A DNA stretch of 36,891 nucleotides, taken from assembly GCA_031264155.1 (NCBI GenBank), contig JAISEJ010000052.1, forward strand, positions 1 through 36,891, given 5' to 3'. The notes beneath the pieces were generated by a model. It did no database searches. It saw nothing but the letters and a program-made list of their open reading frames with translations, and had not been told where the DNA came from. Numbering within the stretch: the stretch's first letter is position 1; each line of letters starts with the position of its first letter. This DNA comes from Tannerella sp. (lineage in GTDB: Bacteria > Bacteroidota > Bacteroidia > Bacteroidales > Tannerellaceae). Shown piece after piece: positions 20,222 through 29,578 of the stretch. The translations under genes were made by a program, and so were the position numbers.

Positions 20222-20620
20222 TTAATTACTGCCGGATCCCGATCCCGAACTTCCGCCACTCAAGAAATCGTCACAATTTACAGGACTACACATAGAATTT
20301 CCTCCTCTTTTACAATTAACCGCCAAATTTTCAAATGTCACTTTCAGAGTACCTCCAGCAGGTATTGTGAAGGTTATGCCACCAATAACAACAGGTATTC
20401 CCTGGCCTACTATCGTAATACTACAAGGCCCTGTAGTTCTATCATATATAGTACTGGAAGAACTGCCGTCACCTCCACCGGAAGAATTGGACTGCGCAAG
20501 AATCTCTGTGTGCAGTCTACCGTCCATAATTCCATAATTATTGACGGCATGTCGAATATTTAATCCCAACATAAGAGCTAATGCTCCTGTTCCTAAAATT
20601 GTCAATTTAATTTTTTTCAT
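20222..20620 (-). CDS. NVEALA-type small secreted protein 1 (conserved leader, variable Cys cargo)
   Basis: MKKIKLTILGTGALALMLGLNIRHAVNNYGIMDGRLHTEILAQSNSSGGG leader; 4 Cys in the C-terminal domain. Confidence 0.8.
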   Translation of the reverse strand: MKKIKLTILGTGALALMLGLNIRHAVNNYGIMDGRLHTEILAQSNSSGGGDGSSSSTIYDRTTGPCSITIVGQGIPVVIGGITFTIPAGGTLKVTFENLAVNCKRGGNSMCSPVNCDDFLSGGSSGSGSGSN

Positions 20621-20790
20621 TATATATTATAATTATAGTAAATAAAATATTTGTAAACTCTCTATGCTTAAAATAACCACCTTCCACCCCTTGCGGGGCA
20701 TCGTCGATGCTGTTTGCGTAGCAGGCCGTAGAAGCGCTGCCGGACTTGATTAAAAATTATATTCTTCATAATCATCCCTTTCTTTTAATG
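20470..20790 (-). repeat. Leader/upstream cassette copy 1 (includes decayed 3' tail of a TMTC-like gene)
   Basis: Near-identical DNA shared with 24320-24635, 25988-26305 and 31612-31935. Confidence 0.88.
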
Positions 20791-20817
20791 TAGAGACGCG
20801 ATGCATCGCGTCTCTAC
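20790..20817. repeat. 28-bp perfect palindrome gtagagacgcgatgcatcgcgtctctac
   Basis: Direct reading; second near-perfect copy at 24635-24662. Confidence 0.93.
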
Positions 20818-20902
20818 TGCAAGGCTATCACTCTGCAACTGCAGTGCACAAAACCATCTCTCGGAAAATATAAATTCCACATTCGATTTGGATATTTTCA
20901 TA

Positions 20903-22111
20903 TTAATCTTTTTTCACGTGATAAAGTAATATCCAGGGATTCATGTTTTCCGTGTCATCGCCGCGCCTGAGCGCGTTCATTTTGGACTGAAACCTTTCCT
21001 TTTGCTCTTTTGTTATCATTCCTTCTTTCTCATGCTGAGCATACTGGTTAATATCTTCCATGATTCTCTCTGAATCATATATTCCAATTAGTGCATCCTC
21101 CGTCTGACCGCAAAATTCATTCCCATAAAACATATATTCCAGATCGTCATATAAACTGCCGACAGACGTCCTTAATTCTTGAGTATGGATATTGTATACA
21201 AAGAATATATGGATTATCTTATAAAGAGATTTAAAGCAAAGCCAATCCCCAACCCGAAAAACATGATCAATTGATGTGACACGGTTTTTCTGCAGTAACA
21301 GATCAAGCGACTTTGTTCTTTCCATATAAATATCCTCAATTTCCTGTGGAGAAAATCTTAATGAACCGAAATCAACCCAATAGAGACGGCTCATTTCCGT
21401 ATCACGGAGAAAATATATCGTGTCGTTCATGGGTTTAGAAAATAACACGCCTTCCTCTTGTGGAGTAAACGCTTGATGTGTTCGACTGATTGGATATTGT
21501 TTGGACGGAAAGAACCTTTCTTTTATCCCTCCGTGAATATCCCGGACTACAAGGCTGTACAACTCACCTTTTACCGGTTCGTCATAAAACAGATAGAATA
21601 AACCGTTTTTATAATGCAACTGGTCGGCATACTGGTTAATTTTGATGGCTTCCTTCACCTCTCCGTCAAATGTGCAGGACAAAACAGTCTGCCGGTAATT
21701 ATCCAGCAGATAAATAAGCTGTTCTTCTTCATTTACGGTAAAATCACTCAATTCGATAACTTCTTCCGGCCCCTGTCCTTTGGAACCTATCTTGTTCGAA
21801 AAATTGCCCTGCATATTGAAACGATAAACAGTACCCGGTCTTTGGGATTCCAATACAAAAATATTATCGCCACAAATCGCCACTTTTCTTATTTCACCCA
21901 ATATACAGGAGTCGTCAAATTCCAGCGGAATGATATCAATTTTGTCAATAAATGTTGACAGGGGAATTGTATTACTCATATCAGTATTAATATCCTGCTC
22001 CGGTACCGGTATAGTCACATAATCTTCATTAACGCTCTCTCTCTGTTCTTTCCGATGACTGCATGATGTCAAAAACAGGAGCGTAATAATGCCTAATAAT
22101 AAATTTCTCAT
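20903..22111 (-). CDS. 6-bladed beta-propeller lipoprotein, copy G
   Basis: Likely start MRNLLLGIITLLFLTSCSHRKEQ; close paralog of F and J. Confidence 0.83.
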   Translation of the reverse strand: MRNLLLGIITLLFLTSCSHRKEQRESVNEDYVTIPVPEQDINTDMSNTIPLSTFIDKIDIIPLEFDDSCILGEIRKVAICGDNIFVLESQRPGTVYRFNMQGNFSNKIGSKGQGPEEVIELSDFTVNEEEQLIYLLDNYRQTVLSCTFDGEVKEAIKINQYADQLHYKNGLFYLFYDEPVKGELYSLVVRDIHGGIKERFFPSKQYPISRTHQAFTPQEEGVLFSKPMNDTIYFLRDTEMSRLYWVDFGSLRFSPQEIEDIYMERTKSLDLLLQKNRVTSIDHVFRVGDWLCFKSLYKIIHIFFVYNIHTQELRTSVGSLYDDLEYMFYGNEFCGQTEDALIGIYDSERIMEDINQYAQHEKEGMITKEQKERFQSKMNALRRGDDTENMNPWILLYHVKKD

Positions 22112-22190
22112 AATCATCCTTTTTCTCTTATAAATTCCTTTAAATTCCACATTCGATTCAGATTTGATAATATATGCTTTCATTTTCGGT

Positions 22191-22787
22191 TTAGAAATAA
22201 CGTTTTTTGATATTTTTCAAGTAAGCATTATTTAATTGAGGGAATCCCTTGTCGGGAACAAATAGATTGGAAACGTTCAAAGTACTGTCCAAAACAAAAT
22301 AATATGGATAACCAATATTTTCTGCCGGCAAATTAAGATTTGGCGTGTTCGCTACATTAAATTCATGAATTCCATACAGGGGTTTTTGTCTGTTGAAAAT
22401 TTTATTATTTCTATATGCCCCTAAAAACAATATGTTATCTTTATCTATCGAATCAATCCATTGAAGTAATGTATGTATGGAATAACTTACACAACTTTCG
22501 CAATTCATTTCGGAAAACCGGTATACAAGTATCACATTTTGACCTTTCTTGAAAAATTCCTGCAGAGGGATCACATTATCTGACGAATCTTTGACAAGAA
22601 TATCGTTCAATCGGATATTACTGTTTTCAATTTCTGTCGAAAGATTTGTTCTAAGTACATTTAATTCGTCAGACGGTTCTTGAATCAATTTTTTATCTTG
22701 CTTCTTATATTCACGAAAGTTCATGAATGTGAAAAAAATTGCAGAAAGCAAGACTGTAATAATAATGATTGTGGATTTCTTATTCAT
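22191..22787 (-). CDS. Membrane-anchored thioredoxin-like protein
   Basis: N-terminal TM; NVILVYRFSEMNCESCV (CXXC); YPYYFVLDSTLNVSNLFVPDK. Confidence 0.68.
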   Translation of the reverse strand: MNKKSTIIIITVLLSAIFFTFMNFREYKKQDKKLIQEPSDELNVLRTNLSTEIENSNIRLNDILVKDSSDNVIPLQEFFKKGQNVILVYRFSEMNCESCVSYSIHTLLQWIDSIDKDNILFLGAYRNNKIFNRQKPLYGIHEFNVANTPNLNLPAENIGYPYYFVLDSTLNVSNLFVPDKGFPQLNNAYLKNIKKRYF

Positions 22788-22796
22788 GGCTATCGG

Positions 22797-24017
22797 TTAA
22801 AAATCTTTTAACTGAAAAAATACCAGTACGGGATTGTCATCTTCTGATAACCCTTTCAGCTTTTCCTTGTCCTCTTCTGTTATGATAGAACTGTTATACA
22901 GCAAAGAATCGTTCTTGTCTGGAAAATAGAAAGAAATAAACCAGTTATCCGATGTCGCTACGGGAAATGTCATCGCAGGTATTTCATTCCTGTCATCGCA
23001 TATTGCATCGGTGCCACCTGTTAGATTACCGGTGTTTTTGTCCCGGTATACTATGGTTTGCAATCCGGTGAAGTCGTTTTTCAGGAAAAAAGTATTCTGG
23101 GATATGGTTTCAAGGTATTCGCCGAGGTGATAGTAATAATCATTTTGAGTTGTGGCGCTCTCAAATTCGTTCATACTGCCTTTGATATAGCGTTCGGGAA
23201 GTTTCTTCTTGCTGTAATCCATAATATATTTCGCTTCCAGTCGATTCGTCTCACTTATGTAGTGATAAACAGTATCGGTATACTTTTGGGTTATTTTGAT
23301 TGCATTGTTATTAGGATATAAATAATTATATCCACCATAATTGACGATGTCGGATAATACAGGTATAGCGACCGATTTCAATTTGAAGTTCTTGTCGGTT
23401 ACAAACAGCGTATAATCTCCCAAAAGTCCGAGATGTCCATTTCCTTGTCCATCAAGCGCTTTGAAAATATATCCATCCGGAATGACCGCGAGATTGTAGA
23501 ACCCGAAAGGCAATCTCGTTTTTCGGATAAATTGACCGGATGCTGTAAAAAATAATAAAAACGAATGTTGATAAGCGACCAGTTCATCATTGTCCGCATC
23601 ATAAGCTATGTCATATAACCTGATAAGCTCGCCCGGTCCCTGTCCATAGGAAATCCTTATAATAAATTCCCCTTCCCTGTCAAAAATAGCGATTCCTCCT
23701 CCTTTAAACCTGTCGTAAATATAGATATGAGAATCCGTGGCGATTACTTTATAAATGACGTCAAGCAGACTCTCGTCTGTAGTTTCAAGCGGTATCAGTT
23801 TGATTTCTTTTACCAAGGAGCCAAAATCAAAAGATTGTCTTTTAAGAAACGGATTCAAATCTACCTTTATTACAGAATCGATTTCCGTATGCAAGATCGT
23901 GGTGAAATCAAGGTGCAGGGAGGCAATTTGCTCTTCGGTAAAATGTGAACTTTTATTCTGTTGGTTTACACAACTAATAAAAAAAATGATCAAAATCAGA
24001 ATGATATATTTTTGCAT
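22797..24017 (-). CDS. 6-bladed beta-propeller lipoprotein, copy H
   Basis: Lipobox IFFISC; IKLIPLETTDESLLDVIYKV; YGQGPGEL; DDNPVLVFFQLKDF. Confidence 0.82.
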   Translation of the reverse strand: MQKYIILILIIFFISCVNQQNKSSHFTEEQIASLHLDFTTILHTEIDSVIKVDLNPFLKRQSFDFGSLVKEIKLIPLETTDESLLDVIYKVIATDSHIYIYDRFKGGGIAIFDREGEFIIRISYGQGPGELIRLYDIAYDADNDELVAYQHSFLLFFTASGQFIRKTRLPFGFYNLAVIPDGYIFKALDGQGNGHLGLLGDYTLFVTDKNFKLKSVAIPVLSDIVNYGGYNYLYPNNNAIKITQKYTDTVYHYISETNRLEAKYIMDYSKKKLPERYIKGSMNEFESATTQNDYYYHLGEYLETISQNTFFLKNDFTGLQTIVYRDKNTGNLTGGTDAICDDRNEIPAMTFPVATSDNWFISFYFPDKNDSLLYNSSIITEEDKEKLKGLSEDDNPVLVFFQLKDF

Positions 24018-24093
24018 ATGTTTTATTTTTTATATAATAAAAATGGGATGAGAGATACTCTTTGAATAAAAATAAGTATCTCTCAAAACCTGT

Positions 24094-24465
24094 TTAGCAA
24101 CCTACCTTTCTACAATTAGTATTTCCATATGGACAGATAATTTCATACCTATTGTTTGAGTTTGTCTGTGATGAAGCTCCACTTCCACTGATAGATCCGG
24201 CTCCATATGATACACTCCCGTTGCCACTAGACGATTTCGTTAATGGACATGGCCTCTTCTCCTCTCTTTCATCTTTATAGAATCCTTGCCCTTGCCAAAA
24301 ATTACTCCAACCGCCCCATTCTGCTGAAGAATTGGACTGAGCCAACACTTCCATGTGTAATTTACCGTCCATAATTCCATAATTATTGACGGCATGTCGA
24401 ATATTTAATCCCAACATAAGAGCTAATGCTCCTGTTCCTAAAATTGTCAATTTAAATTTTTTCAT
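24094..24465 (-). CDS. NVEALA-type small secreted protein 2
   Basis: Same leader (MKKFKLTILGTGALALMLGLNIRHAVNNYGIMDGKLHMEVLAQSNSS); unrelated cargo ending IICPYGNTNCRKVGC. Confidence 0.8.
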   Translation of the reverse strand: MKKFKLTILGTGALALMLGLNIRHAVNNYGIMDGKLHMEVLAQSNSSAEWGGWSNFWQGQGFYKDEREEKRPCPLTKSSSGNGSVSYGAGSISGSGASSQTNSNNRYEIICPYGNTNCRKVGC

Positions 24466-24635
24466 TGTGTATATAATCATAATAAATAAAATATTTGTAA
24501 ATTCTCTATGCTTAAAATAATCACCTTCTACCCCTTGCAGGGCATCGTCGATGCTGTTTGCGTAGCAGGCGATAAAAAGCGTTGCCGGAATTGATTAAAA
24601 ATTATATTCTTCATAAACATCCCTTTCTTTTAATG
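24320..24635 (-). repeat. Leader/upstream cassette copy 2
   Basis: Near-identical DNA to the other three cassettes, including the decayed TMTC tail ending cttttaat. Confidence 0.88.
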
Positions 24636-24662
24636 TAGAGACGCGAAGCATCGCGTCTCTAC
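24635..24662. repeat. 28-bp near-palindrome gtagagacgcgaagcatcgcgtctctac
   Basis: Differs from 20790-20817 by one central base. Confidence 0.93.
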
Positions 24663-24790
24663 TCATCCTCCAGTCGCCGGTTGATTTCTTTCAGTTTGGC
24701 GATGCTGTCCGTATCCTGTTGATTGCAGCTACCAAAAGATGCTGCAATTAACAGGAATATAATGCTGCGGTATAATGTTTTCATAATCAT
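24659..24790 (-). pseudogene. N-terminal fragment of the 29579 thioredoxin-like gene, stop codon supplied by the palindrome
   Basis: MIMKTLYRSIIFLLIAASFGSCNQQDTDSIAKLKEINRRLEDE* vs MIMKTLCRSIIFLLIAASFGSCNQQDTDSIAKLKEINRRLEDEFYTV... at 30178. Confidence 0.9.
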
Positions 24791-25947
24791 TTTTTGAAGT
24801 AGTATTTTATGAGTAAGGGATTGTCAAATTCACTGTATTGGTTTTTCCTTTCGATATTTTCCGCGTCTAAAATCGTATCGGGTGCGACGGTTCTTTTTTG
24901 TTCAATATTTGACAGTTCCGGCATGAAACCTATAACAAATTTTTCACTCCAGTAAACAGGATAAAAGTATGCGTTTTCCTTTGTTTTCTCGAAAATCAAA
25001 AACTGTTGATTCCTTTTGTCGTAAAAGATATTTACATCTTTGCTTTTCCTCATAACCTGAGTGTATATGTAATCCGAATTGCCTCCCGATGTTCCGAAAA
25101 TACAATTTATAATTTCGGATGTCCGGACTTTCTCCATATATTCCAGTAATATCTTTTTTGTTCTTGCGTCATTATGTTTTTCAACGGGGGGAATAACAAG
25201 TTTATCCAAGTCAATGTTTAATTTCCCAAAATCCCATGTATATGCTACGGAAAGTTTCCCGTCAGCGGACAATTCATAGATGTTATTATCAACCGGCCTT
25301 ACCAGGTAATTGCCGTAGGGAAACAGGGGTGTGCTGATTCTTCTGTAAAAATTATCCGTTTCGGGGAAACATTCATTGACGAAACGGTTTTTACTTTTCG
25401 AATAAAATTTAAGCCTGTTATTATAATCGAAAGTCCAGAAAGCAATCATATCGGAATTTAAATATTTAATGTATTTATAAGCGCCGTTCCCGCTTTCCGG
25501 CAAATTATATTTCCGTATAAAATTACCGTTCATATCGTATTCGTGCAATTTTGAATCAATGGCAGAAACAAATATAATTTTGTTATTATCCTTATCAATA
25601 TCAAAATCTGAGATATGGTTGTATTGTTCCGGTCCCTGTCCCCGGTTGTCAATACTGAACAGAAATTTCCCGCTATGGTCAAATGCGAGTATTTTTGATA
25701 AGTTGTAATCAAAAATGTATAAATTATTGTTATAACAAACAAGTCCGGTTATGTATTTGATAAGAGATTCATCATTCGTTTCGAGCGGAATGATTTCTAC
25801 CTTGTCGAATATGTCGAAAATAGATACATCATTTGAAATATTGTCAATATCAACGAAGATAGCATTTGTTTTATTACCGGTTTGCTCTTTACATCCGTAT
25901 GAAATAAATAAAGAGAGAAGCATTATACATGCAATGATTTGTTTCAT
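24787..25947 (-). CDS. 6-bladed beta-propeller lipoprotein, copy I (paralog of K)
   Basis: Real start MKQIIACIMLLSLFISYGC. The track's upstream start runs out of frame through the NVEALA-3 leader. FDKVEIIPLETNDESLI, NRGQGPEQY, FDNPLLIKYYFKK. Confidence 0.83.
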   Translation of the reverse strand: MKQIIACIMLLSLFISYGCKEQTGNKTNAIFVDIDNISNDVSIFDIFDKVEIIPLETNDESLIKYITGLVCYNNNLYIFDYNLSKILAFDHSGKFLFSIDNRGQGPEQYNHISDFDIDKDNNKIIFVSAIDSKLHEYDMNGNFIRKYNLPESGNGAYKYIKYLNSDMIAFWTFDYNNRLKFYSKSKNRFVNECFPETDNFYRRISTPLFPYGNYLVRPVDNNIYELSADGKLSVAYTWDFGKLNIDLDKLVIPPVEKHNDARTKKILLEYMEKVRTSEIINCIFGTSGGNSDYIYTQVMRKSKDVNIFYDKRNQQFLIFEKTKENAYFYPVYWSEKFVIGFMPELSNIEQKRTVAPDTILDAENIERKNQYSEFDNPLLIKYYFKK

Positions 25948-25972
25948 TCTGATTTCTTTTAAAAAGGATGTG

Positions 25973-26143
25973 TCAAAGGTGATTTGAACCGCTACCTCCA
26001 CCGGAAGAATTGGACTGTGCAAGAATCTCCGTGTGCAGCTTACCGTCCATAATTCCATAATTATTGACGGCATGTCGAATATTTAATCCCAACATAAGAG
26101 CTAATGCCCCTGTTCCTAAAATTGTCAATTTAAATTTTTTCAT
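25973..26143 (-). CDS. NVEALA-type small protein 3, truncated 56-aa stub (absent from the ORF track)
   Basis: MKKFKLTILGTGALALMLGLNIRHAVNNYGIMDGKLHTEILAQSNSSGGGSGSNHL*; 171 bp, in frame. Confidence 0.75.
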   Translation of the reverse strand: MKKFKLTILGTGALALMLGLNIRHAVNNYGIMDGKLHTEILAQSNSSGGGSGSNHL

Positions 26144-26305
26144 TATATTATAATTATAATAAATAAAATATTTGTAAACTCTCTCTACTTAAAATAACCA
26201 CCTTACACCCCTTGCGGGGCATCGTCGATGCTGTTTGCATAGCAGGCGATAAAAAGCGCTACCGGAATTGATTAATATTTATATTCTTCATAATCGTCCC
26301 TTTCT
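25988..26305 (-). repeat. Leader/upstream cassette copy 3 (attached to the intact TMTC-like gene 3' end)
   Basis: Only copy in which the TMTC tail is part of an intact gene. Confidence 0.88.
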
Positions 26306-27564
26306 TTTAATAATTCCCGAATCTCTTTCTTTAACGAATCCGTATCGTACCACACGCGGCTTCGGATGTTGGCATAGATTCCCATGTACAAAAGATAGAC
26401 CGCCGACAGGATGACGACGACAATCCTGTACTTCTTCTTTTTCCTGAAAATCCGAACCGTATAAAAGGACAAGGCAAAAGCAATGCCGGTTGTGGCTATA
26501 TAGGCATAACGGTCGGCAACCACCGCAAAACGCGAAAGCGAAATAATATGCAGGGCTACCGCTATATGGATCAGGAAAAACAGCAAGCTGAAAAGAATTA
26601 CTTTGTTGGAAAGGACAGACCGCCCGAACGAAATCGCCAGGAGGATGATCAGCGAAGGATAAATCAGCAGCCAGCCCGGCAAAGGGGCGCCCACCAGCGA
26701 AGGAAAGGGATATAAATAAGACAGCTTAAAGGGAAAAACCGTTTTGAAAAGATATTCCGAAAAAGCATAGCAGGCATATACAAAACGCTGCCATAAAGGA
26801 TAAGTATCCCTCTGGCTGATGATCGATTTTCCATCCGATTGCGAAAGCATGGTCAGGATACCGAAAACAAACGCCAGGATGAAAAACGGGGCTGCCTGCT
26901 GCCATACTTTTTTATCCCTGAAACTGTGTCCGGTCATCCAGTACAGCAGCAGCATCCAGACAGGAAACGTGACGGCCTGTTCTTTCCCCAGGAAAGAAAA
27001 AACAAAAAGCGCCAGCGTAAAAGCGTAGTACCTGGACTTCCCGTATTTTAAATACAGAAGAAAACTGTAACTCGCCGCTAAATAGTAGAAGGCATAGACC
27101 AGGATTTTGGATGCGCTCATCCAAGCTACCGATTCCACGTTGAACGGGTGTACGGCAAAAATCAAAGCCGTCAGGAACGCAACCAAAGCAGCGTTTTCCG
27201 TCTTTATTTTCGTGTTGATTTCCAGCAACAGCCTGAAACAGCAGTAAACCAGGCAGGTATTGGCGATATGCAACAGCAAACTCGCCAGATGAAACGGGAA
27301 GGGATCGTACCCGAAAAGCGAATGCAAGCTTAAATAAAGCAACTCATTGAAAGGCGCATATTGACCGTGATAAAATTCGGTAAGTATCGCCCACAGGTTC
27401 CTCCACGTAAAGCCGCTGCCGGTGTAATGATTCATCACCACCCACTGATCGTCCCAGTAGTACAGGAAATTATTCCCCAAAATCGGGAAATAGACTGAAA
27501 TCACAACTGCAGCCAGCAACGCAGGGTAAAGACCGTTTTTTAATTTGTCGACAGAAAGTTTCAT
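26272..27564 (-). CDS. Polytopic membrane protein, TMTC/GT-C-like (DUF1736-like region), without TPRs
   Basis: NNFLYYWDDQWVVMNH; ALIFAVHPFNVESVAWMSASKILVYAFYYLAA; many TM segments. Confidence 0.68.
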   Translation of the reverse strand: MKLSVDKLKNGLYPALLAAVVISVYFPILGNNFLYYWDDQWVVMNHYTGSGFTWRNLWAILTEFYHGQYAPFNELLYLSLHSLFGYDPFPFHLASLLLHIANTCLVYCCFRLLLEINTKIKTENAALVAFLTALIFAVHPFNVESVAWMSASKILVYAFYYLAASYSFLLYLKYGKSRYYAFTLALFVFSFLGKEQAVTFPVWMLLLYWMTGHSFRDKKVWQQAAPFFILAFVFGILTMLSQSDGKSIISQRDTYPLWQRFVYACYAFSEYLFKTVFPFKLSYLYPFPSLVGAPLPGWLLIYPSLIILLAISFGRSVLSNKVILFSLLFFLIHIAVALHIISLSRFAVVADRYAYIATTGIAFALSFYTVRIFRKKKKYRIVVVILSAVYLLYMGIYANIRSRVWYDTDSLKKEIRELLKERDDYEEYKY

Positions 27565-28208
27565 TCTTTTTCACTTATAAATTTCTTTTCTACAAATTGA
27601 TAAAAATAATCTGCAAAATATTTTGTCTCAATATCCAGCACAAAAGAAGTAACAACGCGATCCCCGGATGTCAAAAGCAATAACGCCGGAACATTATTCG
27701 CCTGAACTAACCCCATATCTTTATTGCCGAATTCATAAATGTGGATGTCTATATTATTTGATTTCAAATATAGCCTGACATCATCTCCCACATAATCAGC
27801 CAATATTACAATGCGGTCTTTCCCGATTTTCCTTTTTAATTTATTGAGTAATATGAACTGTTCGGAAATGCATGAATTACAGGCTAACAGCGTATAATAT
27901 AATACAACCTTTTCACCCCGCAGAATTTCCGACAAATTTATTGTTTTTTCTTCCTGCAATTTCTCATTTGGATTTAAAAACCGATCACGGTTCACTTCTT
28001 TAACATTAACAGGATGAAATCTGTTATTTTCATATTGCATATATTGTAATATCTGCTCAATAACATATTGATTTCTGTTGCCGTTCACCGGCTCTGTCCT
28101 GTCATCAAATGTGCTGTGATTTTTATTTTTATTGAATAAGAAAACAAAAACAAAAACAGAAAACAGCAGAACAAAAGCTGTTAATAAGGAAGATACGGAT
28201 ATTTTCAT
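27561..28208 (-). CDS. Membrane-anchored thioredoxin-like protein
   Basis: N-terminal TM MKISVSSLLTAFVLLFSVFVFVFLF; VVLYYTLLACNSCISEQ (CXXC); overlaps the start of the TMTC-like gene. Confidence 0.65.
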   Translation of the reverse strand: MKISVSSLLTAFVLLFSVFVFVFLFNKNKNHSTFDDRTEPVNGNRNQYVIEQILQYMQYENNRFHPVNVKEVNRDRFLNPNEKLQEEKTINLSEILRGEKVVLYYTLLACNSCISEQFILLNKLKRKIGKDRIVILADYVGDDVRLYLKSNNIDIHIYEFGNKDMGLVQANNVPALLLLTSGDRVVTSFVLDIETKYFADYFYQFVEKKFISEKE

Positions 28209-28209
28209 A

Positions 28210-29415
28210 TTAATCTTTTTTCACGTGATAAAGTAATACCCAGGGATTCATGTTTTCTGTGTCATCGCCGCGCCTGAGCGCGTTCATTTTGGACTGAAAC
28301 CTTTCCTTTTGCTCTTTTGTTATCATTCCTTCTTTCTCATACCGGTCATACCGGTTAATATCTTCCATGATTCTCTCTGCATCATATATTCCAATTAGCG
28401 CATCCTCCGTCTGACCGTAAAAAACATTCCCATAAAACATATACTCCAGATCGTCATATAAACTGCCGTTAGACGTCCTTAATTCCTGAGTACGGATATT
28501 ATATACAAAAGAAATTTGTAATCCTTTATATATTGAGTTAAAATAAAGCCAGTCTTTAACCCGGAAAACATGATCAATTGATGAAGTGCGATGCATTAGA
28601 TCATACGACTTTATTCTTTCCATATAAATATCCTCAATTTCCTGTGGAGAATATCTCAATGAACCGAAATCGACCCAATAGAGATGACTCATTTCCGTAC
28701 CACGGAGAAAATATATCGTGTCGTTCATGGGTTTAAAAAACAATACTCCCTCCTCCTGTGGAGTAAACACATGATGACCCATATTGAGGATATATTGTTT
28801 GGACGGGAAAAACCTCTCTTTTATTCCTCCGTGAATATCCCTGATAACAAGACTGTACAACTCGCCTTTTACCGGTTGATCCTGAAACAGATAGAATAAA
28901 CCGTTTTTATAATGTATATGATCGGCATACTGATTAATTTTGATGACTTCCTTCACCTCTCCATCAAACGTGCAGGACAAGATCGACTGCCGGTAATTAT
29001 CCTGCAGGTAAATAAGCCGGTCTTCTTCATTTACGGCAAAATCTCTTAATACGACAAGTTCTCCAGGCCCCTGCCCTATGGAACCTATACTGTTCAAAAA
29101 ATTGCCCTGCATATCGAAACGGTAAACAGTACCAGCACCCGGCCTCCGGCGTTCCAAGACAAATATATTATCGCCGCAAATCGCCACTTTGCCGATCTCA
29201 CCTAATATACAGGAGTCATTAAATTCCAGCGGAATTATATCTATTTTATCAACAAACGCTGACAGGGAAATTACATGATCCATATCACGATTCATATCCT
29301 GCTCCGGTACCGGTATAGTCACATAATCCTCATTAACGCTCTCTCTCTGTTCTTTCTGATGACCACATGACATCAAAAACATGAACACAATAACGCTTAA
29401 TAATAAATTTCTCAT
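28210..29415 (-). CDS. 6-bladed beta-propeller lipoprotein, copy J
   Basis: MRNLLLSVIVFMFLMSCGHQKEQ; IGSIGQGPGEL; NPWVLLYHVKKD; paralog of F and G. Confidence 0.83.
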   Translation of the reverse strand: MRNLLLSVIVFMFLMSCGHQKEQRESVNEDYVTIPVPEQDMNRDMDHVISLSAFVDKIDIIPLEFNDSCILGEIGKVAICGDNIFVLERRRPGAGTVYRFDMQGNFLNSIGSIGQGPGELVVLRDFAVNEEDRLIYLQDNYRQSILSCTFDGEVKEVIKINQYADHIHYKNGLFYLFQDQPVKGELYSLVIRDIHGGIKERFFPSKQYILNMGHHVFTPQEEGVLFFKPMNDTIYFLRGTEMSHLYWVDFGSLRYSPQEIEDIYMERIKSYDLMHRTSSIDHVFRVKDWLYFNSIYKGLQISFVYNIRTQELRTSNGSLYDDLEYMFYGNVFYGQTEDALIGIYDAERIMEDINRYDRYEKEGMITKEQKERFQSKMNALRRGDDTENMNPWVLLYHVKKD

Positions 29416-29458
29416 AATTGATAACTGTTTAAAATAAAAGATAGCTGTTTTCATTTTC

Positions 29459-29560
29459 TTATATTTGATTGATTTTTGTCAAAAAACACTTTGCGGATTC
29501 AAGATGTCCAACTGTCAATTCGGAATTATCCTTGTCGGGAATAATATACTCCCATATTGG
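29459..29560 (-). pseudogene. C-terminal remnant of a thioredoxin-like gene (second copy of the 17525 tail)
   Basis: Same tail DNA as 17525-17610 (ttgattgatttttgtcaaaaaacactttgcggattcaa...). Confidence 0.6.
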
Positions 29561-29578
29561 TTTAAATAGCCATTTATT

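Noticed and set aside
20216-20563. 115-aa plus-strand ORF
   Set aside because: Antisense to NVEALA-1, whose leader is conserved in four copies.
25948-26073. N-terminal extension of propeller I in ORF 24787-26073
   Set aside because: It is out-of-frame translation through the NVEALA-3 leader; the lipoprotein start MKQIIACIM at 25947 fits the family.
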